A stretch of DNA of 64,000 nt from Polaromonas sp. AET17H-212 (GTDB lineage: Bacteria > Pseudomonadota > Gammaproteobacteria > Burkholderiales > Burkholderiaceae_C): the NCBI RefSeq assembly GCF_002379085.1, contig NZ_NBZW01000001.1:186001-250000 (forward strand), written 5' to 3'. The notes under the pieces were generated by a model. The model was not told the DNA's origin and made no database searches. It worked only from the letters and a program-made list of their open reading frames with translations. A program made the translations under genes and the position numbers. Positions 40,703 to 61,509 of this stretch are shown here, one piece after another; position 1 is the stretch's first letter; every line of letters starts with the position of its first letter.

Positions 40703-41488
40703 ATGAAAAAGCAAGTCTTACTGGCAAGCGCCCTCACCGGCCTGATGGCGCTGGGCGCATCGGGTGCCTTTGCCCAGAACATTGCCATCGTCAACGGCAA
40801 GGCCGTGCCCAAGGCCCGCGTTGACGCGCTGGCGCAGCAGCTGGCACGCTCCGGCCGTCCGGTCACCCCCGAAATGCAGGGCCAGATCAAGGAAGAAGTC
40901 ATCGCCCGCGAAGTGTTCATGCAGGAAGCCGAGAAACGCGGACTGTCGGCCGGCGACGACTTCAAGACGCAGATGGAACTGGCCCGCCAGGCCATCCTGA
41001 TCCGCGAGCTGTTCGCCGATTTCCAGAAGAAAAACCCGGTGACCGATGCCGAGCTCAAGGGCGAGTACGACAAGTTTGTTGCAGCCAACGGCGGCAAGGA
41101 ATACAAGGCGCGCCACATCCTGGTGGAAAAGGAAGACGAAGCCAAAGCCATCATTGCCAGCCTGAAAAAAGGCGGCAAGTTTGAAGACATCGCCAAGAAG
41201 TCCTCCAAGGACGCCGGCTCTGGCGCCAACGGCGGCGACCTGGACTGGGCCAACCCGAGCAGCTATGTGCCCGAGTTCGCCGAAGCCATGACCAAGATGA
41301 ACAAAGGCCAGCTGACGGACGTGCCGGTGAAAACCCAGTTCGGCTACCACGTGATCCGCGTCGACGACATCCGCACCGCCCAGCTGCCACCGTTTGAAGA
41401 ACTCAAGCCGCAGATCGCGCAGCAGATGCAACAGCAAAAACTCGGCGCCTTCCAGCAAGGGCTGCGCGAAAAGGCCAAGGTCGAGTGA
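40703..41488 (+). CDS. Periplasmic parvulin-type peptidyl-prolyl isomerase
   Basis: 261 residues with a signal peptide (LLASALTGLMALGASGAFA). An N-terminal SurA-like helical region (EVIAREVFMQEAEKRGLS) precedes a rotamase domain at about 130-225: YKARHILVEKEDEAKAII, GGDLDWANPSSYVPEFAEAM and TQFGYHVIRVDD. It helps outer-membrane proteins fold in the periplasm. The gene has AAGGAA before the ATG and ends at a strong terminator. Confidence 0.93.
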   Translation: MKKQVLLASALTGLMALGASGAFAQNIAIVNGKAVPKARVDALAQQLARSGRPVTPEMQGQIKEEVIAREVFMQEAEKRGLSAGDDFKTQMELARQAILIRELFADFQKKNPVTDAELKGEYDKFVAANGGKEYKARHILVEKEDEAKAIIASLKKGGKFEDIAKKSSKDAGSGANGGDLDWANPSSYVPEFAEAMTKMNKGQLTDVPVKTQFGYHVIRVDDIRTAQLPPFEELKPQIAQQMQQQKLGAFQQGLREKAKVE

Positions 41489-41520
41489 TCGCCGTGGCGG
41501 GTTGAAAAGCCTGTTGCATC

Positions 41521-41553
41521 AAAAAAAAAAAGCGGCTCTTGAGCCGCTTTTTT
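41521..41553. terminator. Rho-independent terminator after the parvulin gene
   Basis: GCGGCTCTTGAGCCGC is a perfect palindrome flanked by A11 and T6, so it is bidirectional. It lies 32 bp after the parvulin stop. Confidence 0.92.
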
Positions 41554-41888
41554 GTTCTTCAAACCCTGGACCGCGTGAGTTTCCCGGTTGCCGAACGCCG
41601 TCACCGCCCTGTTTCTGGCGGACAGGCTCGAGGTGGCCGCCGCGCTGGCACGCCACGGGGTTGAAGGCTCGGCGGTGGCGCCCGCCGCGCGCCGAGTCCC
41701 GGCGGGTGGGCTGAGCGTAGAAGACCCCGCTTGATGCCGCTCAAGTGCGGCCCGGTTTTCGCTGACGGTCACCGGGCCTGCCAGCCCGGCCTGTGATAGA
41801 TTGAAACCGTAGGACCGGCCGCTCCGGACGCTTGCGCCATGGGAGTCACGGTCCTGTGTGTCCAACAGCATCGCGTCTGGAGGTCTAC
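41554..41888. other. Non-coding stretch with a possible gene remnant before nfeD
   Basis: The gap between the terminator and the NfeD gene. A short frame 41588-41734 (TTG to TGA, 48 residues, LFLADRLEVAAALARHGVEG) has coding-like composition but no credible start, so it may be the tail of a lost gene. A dyad CCCGGT...ACCGGG lies at 41751-41776, and TGTGATAGAT at 41791-41800 could be an extended -10 for nfeD. Confidence 0.35.
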
Positions 41889-43349
41889 ATGTGGTCAGTC
41901 CCTGTGTTGTCGGGCCTTTTTTCTCTCACCATGCGCCGGCTTGAGTGCATGCGTTTCAGGGTGGGGCTGGCCGGCGCGCTCGCCGCTGTCCTGCTTTGCG
42001 GCTACACCCTGTCGCAGGCGGCGGCTGCCCCGGTGTTGGTGCTGGAAGTGCGCGATGCCATCGGTCCGGCCAGCGCCGACTACCTGATTCGTGGCATCGG
42101 GAAAGCAAAGGACGCGGCTGCGCCGCTGGTGGTGATCCGGCTGGACACGCCGGGCGGCCTGGACACTTCCATGCGGCAGATCATCCAGGCCATTCTTGCA
42201 TCGCCCGTGCCGGTTGCGGTGTATGTCAGTCCCGAGGGCGCACGCGCCGCCAGTGCCGGCACCTATATCCTGTACGCCGCCCACATCGCCGCCATGGCGC
42301 CGGCCACCACATTGGGCGCGGCCACGCCGGTGGCCATCGGCATGCCAGGCATGGACCGCAAGCCGCCCGCAGAGCGCAGGAGCGACAGCCCGGACCAGGG
42401 CGGGCGCGACAAGGCGAACGGTAAAAGAGCCGACCCGCCGCCTGTGGACATGGCCGACGTCATGACCGCCAAGCAGGTTCACGATGCATCGGCCTTTATC
42501 CGCGGGCTGGCCCAGCAGCGCGGGCGCAATGCCGAATGGGCCGAGCGTGCGGTGCGCGAGGCGGTCAGCCTGACGTCCGCGGAGGCGCTGCGGGAGAAGG
42601 TGATTGACGTGGTCGCCAGGGATGTGCCTGACCTGCTGGCGCAAATTGACGGCCGCACAGTCCGCGTGCCGACGGGCGATGTCAGGCTCGCCACGCGGGG
42701 ACTGGGCCAGCAGGTCGTGTTGCCTGACTGGCGGCAGCGGCTGCTGTCGGTGATTGCCAACCCGAGCTTTGCGCTGATCCTGCTGATGATAGGCATCTAC
42801 GGCCTGATGTTCGAGTTCTCGTCGCCGGGCTTCGGCGTGGCCGGGGTGACCGGCGCCATCTGCCTGTTGCTGGCGCTGTTTGCGCTGCAGATGCTGCCGG
42901 TCAACTATGCCGGGCTGGCGCTGATTTTGCTGGGCATGGCGCTGTTTGCCGCGGAACTCCTGACACCGGCGTTTGGCGTGCTTGGCGTGGGCGGCGCTGT
43001 CGCCTTCATCGCCGGTGGGCTGCTGCTGTTCGACCGCGATGTTCCGGGCCTGGGCCTGCCGCTGCCGCTCATCTTCGGGCTGACCGCCAGTTCTGCCGCG
43101 TTGGTGCTGCTGGGTGGCGGCATGGCCCTGCGCGCGCGGCGCCGTCCTGTGGTCAGTGGGCAGGAACAAATGGTAGGCGCGACCGCGCAGGTGCTGGCCG
43201 TCGGCGAAGACGGCGCCTGGGCCCTGGTCCATGGCGAACGCTGGAAGGTGCAGGGGCCTCAAGCCTTGCGGCCGGGGCAACGGGTCCGCGTGGTGGCGGT
43301 CAACGGCCTGACGCTGGAAGTGCGCCCCGACGATTTGGCAGAGATGTAA
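41889..43349 (+). CDS. NfeD-family membrane serine protease (long form)
   Basis: 486 residues from ATG 41889 (GGAGG upstream). A signal/anchor (LAGALAAVLLCGYTLSQAAA) is followed by a ClpP-like serine protease domain: IRLDTPGGLDTSMRQII, nucleophile Ser122 in GARAASAGTYILYA, and a likely Lys195 in TAKQVHDA. Four membrane helices follow (about 295-420), then a soluble C-terminal OB-fold (MVGATAQVLAVGEDGAWALVHGERWKV). Long NfeD proteins cleave or partner stomatins, and the slipin gene follows 21 bp later. Confidence 0.9.
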   Translation: MWSVPVLSGLFSLTMRRLECMRFRVGLAGALAAVLLCGYTLSQAAAAPVLVLEVRDAIGPASADYLIRGIGKAKDAAAPLVVIRLDTPGGLDTSMRQIIQAILASPVPVAVYVSPEGARAASAGTYILYAAHIAAMAPATTLGAATPVAIGMPGMDRKPPAERRSDSPDQGGRDKANGKRADPPPVDMADVMTAKQVHDASAFIRGLAQQRGRNAEWAERAVREAVSLTSAEALREKVIDVVARDVPDLLAQIDGRTVRVPTGDVRLATRGLGQQVVLPDWRQRLLSVIANPSFALILLMIGIYGLMFEFSSPGFGVAGVTGAICLLLALFALQMLPVNYAGLALILLGMALFAAELLTPAFGVLGVGGAVAFIAGGLLLFDRDVPGLGLPLPLIFGLTASSAALVLLGGGMALRARRRPVVSGQEQMVGATAQVLAVGEDGAWALVHGERWKVQGPQALRPGQRVRVVAVNGLTLEVRPDDLAEM

Positions 43350-43370
43350 CCCTGAAAGGAGAACGTCATC

Positions 43371-44150
43371 ATGTTCTGGGACTTCAACTTGGGACTCGGC
43401 AGTGTGTTGTTGCCGCTGCTGCTGCTGCTTGCCTTCAGCTCGTTTCGCGTGCTGCGCGAATACCAGCGCGGCGTGGTTTTCCAGCTGGGGCGTTTCTGGC
43501 GCGTCAAGGGCCCGGGGCTGGTGCTGGTGATTCCAGGCATCCAGCAGATGGTGCGCGTTGACCTGCGGGTGGTGACCATGGACGTGCCGCCGCAAGACGT
43601 GATCTCGCGCGACAACGTCTCGGTCAAGGTCAATGCCGTGGTTTTTTTTCGCGTGGTCGATCCGCAGAAGGCCATCATCCAGGTGGAAGACTACCTGATG
43701 GCCACCAGCCAGCTGGCGCAGACGACGTTGCGCGTGGTGCTGGGCAAACATGAACTCGACGAAATGCTGGCCGAACGGGAACGGCTGAACCTGGACGTGC
43801 AGCAGATCCTGGACGCGCAGACCGACGCCTGGGGCATCAAGGTCACCAATGTGGAAATCAAACACATCGACCTGAACGAATCCATGGTGCGCGCCATCGC
43901 GCGCCAGGCTGAAGCGGAACGCGAACGCCGCGCCAAGGTCATCCACGCCGAGGGGGAAAAGCAAGCCGCGGTGGCGCTGCTGGAGGCCGCGCAGATGCTG
44001 GCGCAGCAGCCCGAAGCGATGCAGCTGCGTTACCTGCAGACCATGACGCAGGTGGCCGGCGACCGCGCGTCCACCATTGTTTTTCCGCTGCCGATGGATT
44101 TGCTGGCACGGGTGCTCGACAAGGGCAAACCCGGGGCTGGGGCCTCTTAA
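43371..44150 (+). CDS. Slipin (stomatin/prohibitin SPFH-domain protein)
   Basis: 259 residues. One N-terminal membrane helix ([16 protein letters not shown]) is followed by the SPFH domain ([89 protein letters not shown]). A coiled-coil tail ([25 protein letters not shown]) drives oligomerisation in membrane microdomains. A GAAAGGAG site precedes the ATG. It forms the classic NfeD-slipin pair. Its last four bases overlap the convergent DUF2189 gene. Confidence 0.93.
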   Translation: MFWDFNLGLGSVLLPLLLLLAFSSFRVLREYQRGVVFQLGRFWRVKGPGLVLVIPGIQQMVRVDLRVVTMDVPPQDVISRDNVSVKVNAVVFFRVVDPQKAIIQVEDYLMATSQLAQTTLRVVLGKHELDEMLAERERLNLDVQQILDAQTDAWGIKVTNVEIKHIDLNESMVRAIARQAEAERERRAKVIHAEGEKQAAVALLEAAQMLAQQPEAMQLRYLQTMTQVAGDRASTIVFPLPMDLLARVLDKGKPGAGAS

Positions 44151-44977
44151 TCCCCCGGTGCTGGCACCGGCGACTGCCAAGTGAAGCTGCCGCGGTAGGC
44201 ATGCCAGCTCGCGTGGCCCAGCCAGGGGCCGACCAGCAGCAGACCCAGCGCCCAGGGCAGCAGCATGGCCCCGAGGACCAGCAGCACGATCAACGCGCCC
44301 CAGACCAGCATGGGGCCGGTGCGCCCCGCCACCACCTGGATGCTGGCGATACCAGCGGTGATGGCATCGGTGTCGCGGTCCAGGATCATCGGGATGGACA
44401 CCACGCAGGTGGAAAACACCAGGCCGGCGAAAATGCCGCCGACCACGGTGTACACCGCGATGAATTGCCAGTTCTGGGGATTGAAAATGGCCTTCAACAC
44501 GCCGGCCGTGCTCGGCATGCCGGTGTTGAAGAACACGGCGAACACCACCAGCGAGGCGCGGCCCCACAGCAGCTCGAGCAGCATCACCACCAGCACCAGC
44601 ATGCCCATGCTGCCCAGGTGGCTGTCCCAGCAGGTCAGCGAGGCGCCCAGGCTTTGCGGCAGCCCCTGCTCGCGCCGCCGGCTGGCCTCATACAGCCCCA
44701 TGGCCAGGAAGGGGCCGACCAGAAAGCAGCCCGACACAAAGGACATGGTGTACTGCGGCAGGTTGCGGAACACCGCGCCCAGCACCACGGCCATGAGCCA
44801 GAAACAGATGCCATAAAACAGGGCAATGCCGCGCGCCACCATCAGGTCGTGCCAGCCGGCGCGCAGCCAGCGCAGGGGGTCGCCCAGCCGCAGCGGCTGC
44901 AACACGCGCACCTGCGGCGCTGACGGCGCGACAAGGGCGGTGGTGGTGGACTCGGGGGGATGGGCAGAGGCGTTCAT
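44147..44977 (-). CDS. DUF2189 family integral membrane protein
   Basis: 276 residues from ATG 44977; an alternative start is 44998. The Pro-rich N-terminus is followed by the family segment [22 protein letters not shown] and about six membrane helices, with [21 protein letters not shown] in the first half and a second gene-internal repeat of helices near the C-terminus ([18 protein letters not shown]). Typical of DUF2189, an alphaproteobacterial and betaproteobacterial membrane family of unknown function. Convergent with the slipin gene, overlapping by four bases. Confidence 0.8.
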   Translation of the reverse strand: MNASAHPPESTTTALVAPSAPQVRVLQPLRLGDPLRWLRAGWHDLMVARGIALFYGICFWLMAVVLGAVFRNLPQYTMSFVSGCFLVGPFLAMGLYEASRRREQGLPQSLGASLTCWDSHLGSMGMLVLVVMLLELLWGRASLVVFAVFFNTGMPSTAGVLKAIFNPQNWQFIAVYTVVGGIFAGLVFSTCVVSIPMILDRDTDAITAGIASIQVVAGRTGPMLVWGALIVLLVLGAMLLPWALGLLLVGPWLGHASWHAYRGSFTWQSPVPAPGD

Positions 44978-45050
44978 GCGGCATTGAACCGCGTGCACCG
45001 CCTCCGCGCATCAGGACCAACCCGGGGCGAACCTGGTGCGGCCGGTCTGA

Positions 45051-45100
45051 CTGCTATCTTTTAAATAGCTATCAGCGCATGTTTAACAAGGGTTACAGGC

Positions 45101-45109
<9 letters not shown>
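45051..45109 (+). repeat. Dispersed repeat family A, copy 5, overlapping the purL stop codon
   Basis: CTGCTATCTTTTAAATAGCT, ATCAGCGCATG, AAGGGTTACAGG and CCTATTTGA. The purL stop (TAG on the minus strand, 45103-45101) and its last Lys codon lie inside the right end of the repeat. Confidence 0.75.
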
Positions 45110-49144
<4,035 letters not shown>

Positions 49145-49247
49145 GGTGGCGGTGGCCTTGTAGTGGGAGGTGGGCAGCTCACAAGCTGTTTTGGGGTTTA
49201 ACACCGCCTGCAGGCGCAGAGGGCTGGAGGAGTCGCGTCAACCCGCA

Positions 49248-49253
49248 ATTTTA
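49248..49253 (-). promoter_or_regulatory. Likely purL -10 element
   Basis: TAAAAT on the minus strand, preceded by GA, 44 bp before GTG 49204 and 104 bp before GTG 49144. No convincing -35. Confidence 0.35.
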
Positions 49254-49340
49254 TCAGTGAGTCGGCGCCGGGCCGCGACCAGCCGAGCCCGCCAGAGACC
49301 CGGCGGGGAGGGGTGCCATGCAGGGCCGGTGTGGCAGTGG

Positions 49341-49352
49341 GATAATCACCGC
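49341..49352 (+). promoter_or_regulatory. -10 element abutting the map start (leaderless mRNA)
   Basis: GATAAT at 49341-49346 ends 6 nt before ATG 49353. No Shine-Dalgarno sequence is present. Confidence 0.55.
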
Positions 49353-50225
49353 ATGAGTATTACGTACAAAGACGCAGCCGGCATCGAGGGCATGCGGGTC
49401 GCCTGCAAACTGGCTTCCGAGGTGCTGGACTACCTGACGCCCTTCGTGAAGGCCGGGGTCACCACCCGGGAAATCGACAAGCTTGCCAACGACTACATGG
49501 TCAATGTGCAGGGCACCGTGTCGGCCACGCTGGGTTACCAGCCGCCCGGTTACCCGCCCTACCCGGCCTCGCTGTGCACCTCGCTGAACCACGTGGTCTG
49601 CCATGGCATTCCCAATGACAAGCCCCTGAAAAAGGGCGACATCATGAACATCGATGTCACCGTCATCACCAAGGACGGCTGGTTCGGCGACAACAGCCGC
49701 ATGTACCTGATTGGCGACGTCTCGATTGCGGCCCGGCGCCTGTGCCATGTCACCTACGAAGCCATGTGGCACGGCATCATGCGCGTCAAACCCGGCGCCC
49801 GGCTCGGCGACATCGGCCATGCGATCCAGACCTTTGCGGAAAAACAGGGCTTCACCATCGTGCGCGAGTTCTGCGGCCACGGCATCGGCAAGCGTTTCCA
49901 CGAAGAGCCGCAGGTGCTGCATTACGGCCGGCCCGGCACGCTCGAAGAGCTCAAGCCCGGCATGACCTTCACGATCGAGCCCATGATCAACGCCGGCAAG
50001 CGCGACATCAAGGACGGCCCCGAAAAAGACGGCTGGACCATCGTGACGCGCGACCACTCGCTGTCGGCGCAGTGGGAGCACACGATCCTGGTGACCGAAA
50101 CCGGCTACGAAGTGCTGACGCTGTCGGCCGGCAGCCCGGCCATCCCGGACTTTGTGCCACAGTCGGCGCCGCAGGCGGCCACGGCGAAGGCCGAGACCCC
50201 CTCGACCGCCGACTCGGCCGCCTGA
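49353..50225 (+). CDS. map: Methionine aminopeptidase, type I
   Basis: 290 residues from ATG 49353. The two-metal site is complete: Asp pair in NIDVTVITKDGWFGDNSRM, His in FCGHGIGKRFHEEPQV, Glu in FTIEPMINAGKRD and Glu in QWEHTILVTE. It removes the initiator methionine from nascent proteins. The last ~25 residues (PQAATAKAETPSTADSAA) are an Ala/Thr-rich tail beyond the usual ~265 residues. It is divergent from purL and 48 bp upstream of glnD. If the mRNA is leaderless, the enzyme's own synthesis bypasses normal initiation. Confidence 0.95.
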   Translation: MSITYKDAAGIEGMRVACKLASEVLDYLTPFVKAGVTTREIDKLANDYMVNVQGTVSATLGYQPPGYPPYPASLCTSLNHVVCHGIPNDKPLKKGDIMNIDVTVITKDGWFGDNSRMYLIGDVSIAARRLCHVTYEAMWHGIMRVKPGARLGDIGHAIQTFAEKQGFTIVREFCGHGIGKRFHEEPQVLHYGRPGTLEELKPGMTFTIEPMINAGKRDIKDGPEKDGWTIVTRDHSLSAQWEHTILVTETGYEVLTLSAGSPAIPDFVPQSAPQAATAKAETPSTADSAA

Positions 50226-50273
50226 GTCGGCTCTCCGCCCCGCGCCATCCTGCGCCCACAGCGCCTGCTGCCC

Positions 50274-52916
50274 ATGCTTTCCGCGCTGCCTCCCGTTTCG
50301 TTGCCCCCCACCGAACCGGCCCAGTTGCGCGAGCAGTACAAGGCCGGCAAAAATGCACTGCTGACCTCGCTGGCCGGCAGCGGCGCGTCCACACGCGGCA
50401 TCCGCAGCCTGCTGCGCAAGCTGGCCCGGCACACCGACGACACCTTGCGCCAGCTCTGGCAACGCGCCGGATTCCCGGCCGACTTCTGCCTGGTGGCGGT
50501 CGGCGGGTTTGGTCGGGGTGAGCTGTTTCCGCATTCCGATGTCGACGTGCTGCTGCTGCTGCCCGACGACGCCCGGGTGGACAGCGATGCGGCGCTGAAG
50601 TCCCGGATCGAGCACTTCATCGGCAGTTGCTGGGACACGGGGCTGGAGATCGGCTCCAGCGTGCGCTCGGTCGGCGACTGTGTCGAGGAAGCCGCCAAGG
50701 ACGTGACGGTGCAGACCTCGCTGCTTGAAGCGCGCCTGCTGGCGGGCTCCAGAAGCATGTTTGCCGACCTGCTGACGCAACTCGAAGGCGTGCTGGACCC
50801 GCAGGCCTTTTTCGTGGCCAAGACGCTGGAGCAGCGCCAGCGCCACAACAAGTTTGAAGACACGCCCTACTCCCTGGAGCCCAACTGCAAGGAGTCCCCG
50901 GGCGGCCTGCGCGACCTGCAGGTCATCCTCTGGGTGGCGCGCGCGGCGGGGTTGGGCAAGTCCTGGGACGACCTGGCGCGCAATGGGCTGGCCACGGCCT
51001 TCGAGGTCCGCCAGATCAAGGCCAACGAAGCCCTGCTGAGCCTGATACGTGCCCGCCTGCACCTGCTGGCCGGCCGGCGCGAGGACCGCCTGGTGTTCGA
51101 CCTGCAGACCGTGGTGGCCGAGTCCTTCGGTTATGCGACGGTGACCCACAGCGACACCGGACGCGTGGTTTCGCGTGCGAGCGAAGCCCTGATGAAGCGC
51201 TTTTACTGGACCGCCAAGGCGGTGACCCAGCTCAACCAGATTCTGCTGCTCAACATCGAGGAGCGGCTCCACCCCAGCGGGCAGGCGCCGCAGCCGATCA
51301 ACGAACGCTTCCTGAACAAGGCCGGCATGATCGAGGTGGCCAGCGACGACCTCTACCTGACCAACCCGCACGCCATCCTCGAGACCTTTCTGGTCTACCA
51401 GACCACGGTGGGCGTCAAGGGCCTGTCGGCCCGCACCCTGCGCGCGCTGTACAACGCACGCGGCGTGATGGACGCGCGCTTCAGGCGCGACCCGGTCAAC
51501 CGCGACACCTTCCGCCGCATCCTGCAGCAGCCTACCGGCATTACCCACGCGATGCGCCTGATGAACCAGACCTCGGTGCTGGGCCGCTACCTGTGGGTGT
51601 TCCGCCAGATCGTCGGGCAGATGCAGCACGACCTGTTCCACGTTTACACGGTGGACCAGCACATCCTGATGGTGCTGCGCAATGTGCGGCGCTTTTTCAT
51701 GGCCGAACACGCGCACGAATACCCGGCGTGTTCGCAACTGGCCGCCGGCTGGGACAAGCCCTGGATCCTGTACGTCGCGGCCCTGTTCCACGACATTGCC
51801 AAGGGCCGCGGCGGCGACCATTCCGAGCTCGGCCGCAAGGACGTGCGGGTGTTTTGCCGGCAGCACGGCATTGCCACCGAAGACGCCAAACTGATCGAGT
51901 TCCTGGTCGGCGAACACCTGACCATGAGCCGCATTGCCCAGAAGGAAGACCTCAGCGATCCGCAGGTCATCGCCGGTTTTGCCAAACGCGTCGGCAACGA
52001 GCGCTACCTGACCGCGCTTTACCTGCTCACGGTGGCCGACATCCGCGGCACCAGCCCCAAGGTGTGGAATGCCTGGAAAGGCAAGCTGCTCGAAGACCTC
52101 TACCGCTACACGCTGCGGGTGCTGGGCGGGCGGGCGCCCGATGCGGACGCCGAGGTCGAGGCCCGCAAACGCGAGGCCCTGACCATCCTGGCCCTGCATG
52201 CCGAACCCTTCGAGGCGCACAAGGCCCTGTGGGACTCGCTGGACGTCAGTTATTTCATGCGCCATGAGGCCGGCGACATTGCCTGGCATGCGCGCCACCT
52301 GTCACGCCATGTGGGCACGGCCAAATGTATTGTGCGGGCGCGCCGCTCGGCCGCTGGTGAAGGCCTGCAGGTGCTGGTGTACACGCCTGACGCGCCCGAC
52401 CTGTTTGCCCGCATCTGCGGTTATTTCGAGGAAGCCGGTTTCAGCATTCTGGACGCCAAGATCCACACGGCCAAGCCCGCCAAAGGCTCTCCCGGTTACG
52501 CGCTGGACACCTTCCAGGTGGTCAGCCCGACACTGGCCGACCACTACCGCGAACTCGTGGCCATGGTCGAAGCCGAACTGGCCCGGGCCATTGAAGAAAA
52601 CGGCCCGCTGCCGCCGCCGGGCAAAGGCCGGGTGTCGCGCCGCGTCAAGAGCTTCCCGGTCACGCCGCGCGTGGACCTGCGGCCCGACGAAAAAGCCCAG
52701 CGCTGGCTGCTCAGCGTCTCGGCCAGCGACCGCGTCGGCCTGCTGTATTCGATCGCCCGCGTGCTGGCCCGCCACCGGATCAACCTGCAACTGGCCAAGG
52801 TCACCACCCTGGGTGAACGGGTGGAAGACACCTTCCTGATCGACGGGCCGGAGCTGCAGCACAACAAGGCGCAGATCGCCATCGAGACCGAACTGCTCGA
52901 AGCCCTCGCGGCCTGA
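50274..52916 (+). CDS. glnD: [Protein-PII] uridylyltransferase / uridylyl-removing enzyme
   Basis: 880 residues. The nucleotidyltransferase motif [15 protein letters not shown] lies at 77-91. An HD domain for UMP removal lies near 505-520 ([17 protein letters not shown]). Two ACT domains sense glutamine near 700 ([25 protein letters not shown]) and near 812 ([29 protein letters not shown]). It uridylylates PII proteins under nitrogen limitation and reverses this when glutamine is high. It is probably co-transcribed with map. Confidence 0.95.
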   Translation: MLSALPPVSLPPTEPAQLREQYKAGKNALLTSLAGSGASTRGIRSLLRKLARHTDDTLRQLWQRAGFPADFCLVAVGGFGRGELFPHSDVDVLLLLPDDARVDSDAALKSRIEHFIGSCWDTGLEIGSSVRSVGDCVEEAAKDVTVQTSLLEARLLAGSRSMFADLLTQLEGVLDPQAFFVAKTLEQRQRHNKFEDTPYSLEPNCKESPGGLRDLQVILWVARAAGLGKSWDDLARNGLATAFEVRQIKANEALLSLIRARLHLLAGRREDRLVFDLQTVVAESFGYATVTHSDTGRVVSRASEALMKRFYWTAKAVTQLNQILLLNIEERLHPSGQAPQPINERFLNKAGMIEVASDDLYLTNPHAILETFLVYQTTVGVKGLSARTLRALYNARGVMDARFRRDPVNRDTFRRILQQPTGITHAMRLMNQTSVLGRYLWVFRQIVGQMQHDLFHVYTVDQHILMVLRNVRRFFMAEHAHEYPACSQLAAGWDKPWILYVAALFHDIAKGRGGDHSELGRKDVRVFCRQHGIATEDAKLIEFLVGEHLTMSRIAQKEDLSDPQVIAGFAKRVGNERYLTALYLLTVADIRGTSPKVWNAWKGKLLEDLYRYTLRVLGGRAPDADAEVEARKREALTILALHAEPFEAHKALWDSLDVSYFMRHEAGDIAWHARHLSRHVGTAKCIVRARRSAAGEGLQVLVYTPDAPDLFARICGYFEEAGFSILDAKIHTAKPAKGSPGYALDTFQVVSPTLADHYRELVAMVEAELARAIEENGPLPPPGKGRVSRRVKSFPVTPRVDLRPDEKAQRWLLSVSASDRVGLLYSIARVLARHRINLQLAKVTTLGERVEDTFLIDGPELQHNKAQIAIETELLEALAA

Positions 52917-53150
52917 ACGCCAGCCGCCACCGGCCGGGGACCGGTCGCTCCCCGTCAGTTCGCAGGCTCAAAAAAATATATTTACTTATTTAAATCAATA
53001 AGTTAAACGGCTTTCTTGATGTTACACATGATCACTGTTTGAGGCTTGTGATGGGCTGCCAGAAGCAGACAATGAACGAACTGCGGATTGGCAACCAGGA
53101 AGAAATGGCGGCCGGTCCGGCCACCGGACATTTCACCCAAGGAGCTTGCC
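52917..53150. other. AT-rich leader upstream of the OmpA-like gene
   Basis: 234 bp. An unusually AT-rich tract for this genome lies at 52970-53010 (ATATATTTACTTATTTAAAT and following). It is likely to hold the promoter of the downstream gene. No gene or clear terminator is seen. Confidence 0.4.
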
Positions 53151-53681
53151 ATGCATGCCCAGACACAAACCCTGTTGACCCGTGAGCAGCAGTTGCACGC
53201 CTCGGGCGAATGCGACGACGACGGCCGGCCCTTGGCCCGCCAGGTCTTTTTTGAACCCGACAACTGGCTGGTGCCCGAGGGTTATGGCGACCTGCTGGCC
53301 GCCCATGCGGCCTGGTTGGCCGACCGGCCCGAGCAGCGGGTGCTGGTGTCCGGCCACAGCTACGGCACCGGCAGCCACCGCTTTTTCTGGTTGATGGGCG
53401 ACCGCCGTGCCATGGCCGTACGCTCGGCGCTGATCAAGGCCGGCGCCGGGCGCAAGCAGGTGCTGATCCAGAGCCGGGGCGCGGCCCGGCCGCTGATCGA
53501 GCTGGCCGGTGAAGAGGTCGCGCAATACCGCCGCCGTGTCACGCTGGACTACCTGGACGCCCGGATCGAGACCACACCGCCGGTGCCGCCCGACGGTTCT
53601 GCCGCCTGGTGGCACTCGGTGTTCGGTTCCGGTGGCAAGGCGCGCCTGCCGGCGGACCGCCCGGGGGCCCAGGCCGGCTGA
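53151..53681 (+). CDS. OmpA-C-like domain protein without signal peptide
   Basis: 176 residues from ATG 53151 (AAGGAG upstream). The middle follows the OmpA/MotB peptidoglycan-binding pattern: FEPDNWLVPEGYGDLLAAHAAWL, RVLVSGHSYGTG, GDRRAMAVRSALIKAGAGRKQVLIQSRGAARPL. The diaminopimelate-binding Asp of the usual GHTD motif is Tyr here (GHSYGTG), while the paired Arg is kept (GDRRA). There is no signal peptide, lipobox or membrane helix. Either the protein is cytosolic with a repurposed domain, or it is exported by an unknown route. It stands alone between glnD and def. Confidence 0.65.
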   Translation: MHAQTQTLLTREQQLHASGECDDDGRPLARQVFFEPDNWLVPEGYGDLLAAHAAWLADRPEQRVLVSGHSYGTGSHRFFWLMGDRRAMAVRSALIKAGAGRKQVLIQSRGAARPLIELAGEEVAQYRRRVTLDYLDARIETTPPVPPDGSAAWWHSVFGSGGKARLPADRPGAQAG

Positions 53682-53699
53682 AACCGCGTACGGGCGGAC

Positions 53700-54239
53700 T
53701 CAATCGTCTTCAGACGCATCCAGGCCCGGGAACAGCACCTCGGTGTAGCCGAACTGGGTGAAGTCCCGGATGCGCATCGGGTACAGCACACCCATCAGGT
53801 GGTCACACTCGTGCTGCACCACACGGGCGTGAAAGCCGTCCACCGTGCGATCGATCGGATCGCCGTAAGGATCGAAGCCGGTGTAGCGGATGCGTGAGAA
53901 GCGCGGCACCACGCCGCGCAGGCCGGGCACCGAGAGGCAACCCTCCCAGCCGTTTTCCTCGTCGTCCGACAAGGGCGTGATGACCGGGTTCAGCAGCACC
54001 GTGCGCGGCACCAGGGGCGCATCGGGGTAACGCGGGTTCACCGCATCCGTGCCGAAAATCACCAGCTGCAGGTCCACGCCGATCTGCGGCGCGGCCAGGC
54101 CGGCACCGTTGACGGCGCGCATGGTCTCGAACATGTCGGCCACCAGCAGGTGCAGTTCATCGGTGTCGAAGCCGGTCACGGGCGGGGCCACCCGCAGCAG
54201 GCGCGGGTCCCCCATTTTGAGAATGTCGCGTACGCTCAT
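53700..54239 (-). CDS. def: Peptide deformylase
   Basis: 179 residues from ATG 54239; the frame is open far upstream but that part overlaps the divergent DUF454 gene. Motif 1 [10 protein letters not shown] (45-54), motif 2 EGCLSVPG with the metal-binding Cys, and motif 3 QHECDHLMG with the two His and catalytic Glu are intact. It removes the formyl group from nascent proteins, the step before Map. Likely a second deformylase, since it is not next to fmt. Convergent with the OmpA-like gene. Confidence 0.94.
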   Translation of the reverse strand: MSVRDILKMGDPRLLRVAPPVTGFDTDELHLLVADMFETMRAVNGAGLAAPQIGVDLQLVIFGTDAVNPRYPDAPLVPRTVLLNPVITPLSDDEENGWEGCLSVPGLRGVVPRFSRIRYTGFDPYGDPIDRTVDGFHARVVQHECDHLMGVLYPMRIRDFTQFGYTEVLFPGLDASEDD

Positions 54240-54323
54240 GGAAATCCTGTCTGCTCTGTCGTCAAACCATCGAGCATACAGAAACAGAACGCAGGCGGGG
54301 CGGTCATGCCGCCTGCGGCACGG

Positions 54324-54335
54324 CAAAATGGGGGC
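54324..54335 (+). promoter_or_regulatory. -10-like element abutting the DUF454 start (leaderless mRNA)
   Basis: CAAAAT at 54324-54329 ends 6 nt before ATG 54336. The hexamer is weaker than the other cases, and no Shine-Dalgarno sequence is present. Confidence 0.35.
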
Positions 54336-54785
54336 ATGTCCGCGCCCTCCTTCCGCCCGCCTGAGCCTCCCGCCGAGCCGGCCGCCCCGCTGCCCCTGGT
54401 GACGCGCTGGGCGCTGCTGGTTCTGGCGCTGCTGAGCCTGGCCTTGGGCGTGATAGGCATCTTTGTGCCGGTGATGCCCACCGTGCCCTTTATCCTGCTG
54501 TCGGCCTGGGCGGCGGCCCGCAGCTCGCCGCGTCTGCTGGCCTGGCTGGAAAGCCACACCTCCTTTGGGCCCATGCTGGTCGAGTGGCGCCGCGGCGGCG
54601 TGGTGCGCCGGCGCGCCAAATGGACCGCCACGGCGGTCATGGGTGGGAGCGCCGCCTTCATGCTGGTGATGGTGCCAACCCGCTGGGTGGCCTTGCTCGC
54701 CATCGGCTGCATGGCCGGCGTGCTGGCTTGGCTGTGGCGCCGGCCGGAACACCTCAGCGACGAAGCTGCGCCGCCGGAAACTTGA
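54336..54785 (+). CDS. DUF454 (YbaN-like) inner-membrane protein
   Basis: 149 residues from ATG 54336. The Pro-rich N-terminus is followed by the YbaN/DUF454 core: [47 protein letters not shown], then [29 protein letters not shown] and a last helix. Four membrane helices are likely. Function unknown. It is divergent from def and convergent with ligA, ending 5 bp from the ligA stop. Confidence 0.85.
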   Translation: MSAPSFRPPEPPAEPAAPLPLVTRWALLVLALLSLALGVIGIFVPVMPTVPFILLSAWAAARSSPRLLAWLESHTSFGPMLVEWRRGGVVRRRAKWTATAVMGGSAAFMLVMVPTRWVALLAIGCMAGVLAWLWRRPEHLSDEAAPPET

Positions 54786-54790
54786 AGGTG

Positions 54791-57969
<3,179 letters not shown>

Positions 57970-57975
57970 CTTTAT

Positions 57976-61509
<3,534 letters not shown>

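Noticed and set aside
41895-44567. Open frame of about 890 codons antisense to nfeD and slipin
   Set aside because: Shadow of the NfeD and slipin genes, both with clear domains on the plus strand.
49254-52298. Open frame of about 1014 codons antisense to map and glnD
   Set aside because: Spans two unrelated, well-supported genes on the other strand; a by-product of high GC content.
53003-53263. 86-codon minus-strand frame upstream of and overlapping the OmpA-like gene
   Set aside because: Overlaps the supported plus-strand gene and has no ribosome-binding site or family.
54240-54752. Long N-terminal extension of peptide deformylase
   Set aside because: The extension lies antisense to the DUF454 gene and is Gln/His/Arg-rich; the normal family start is ATG 54239.
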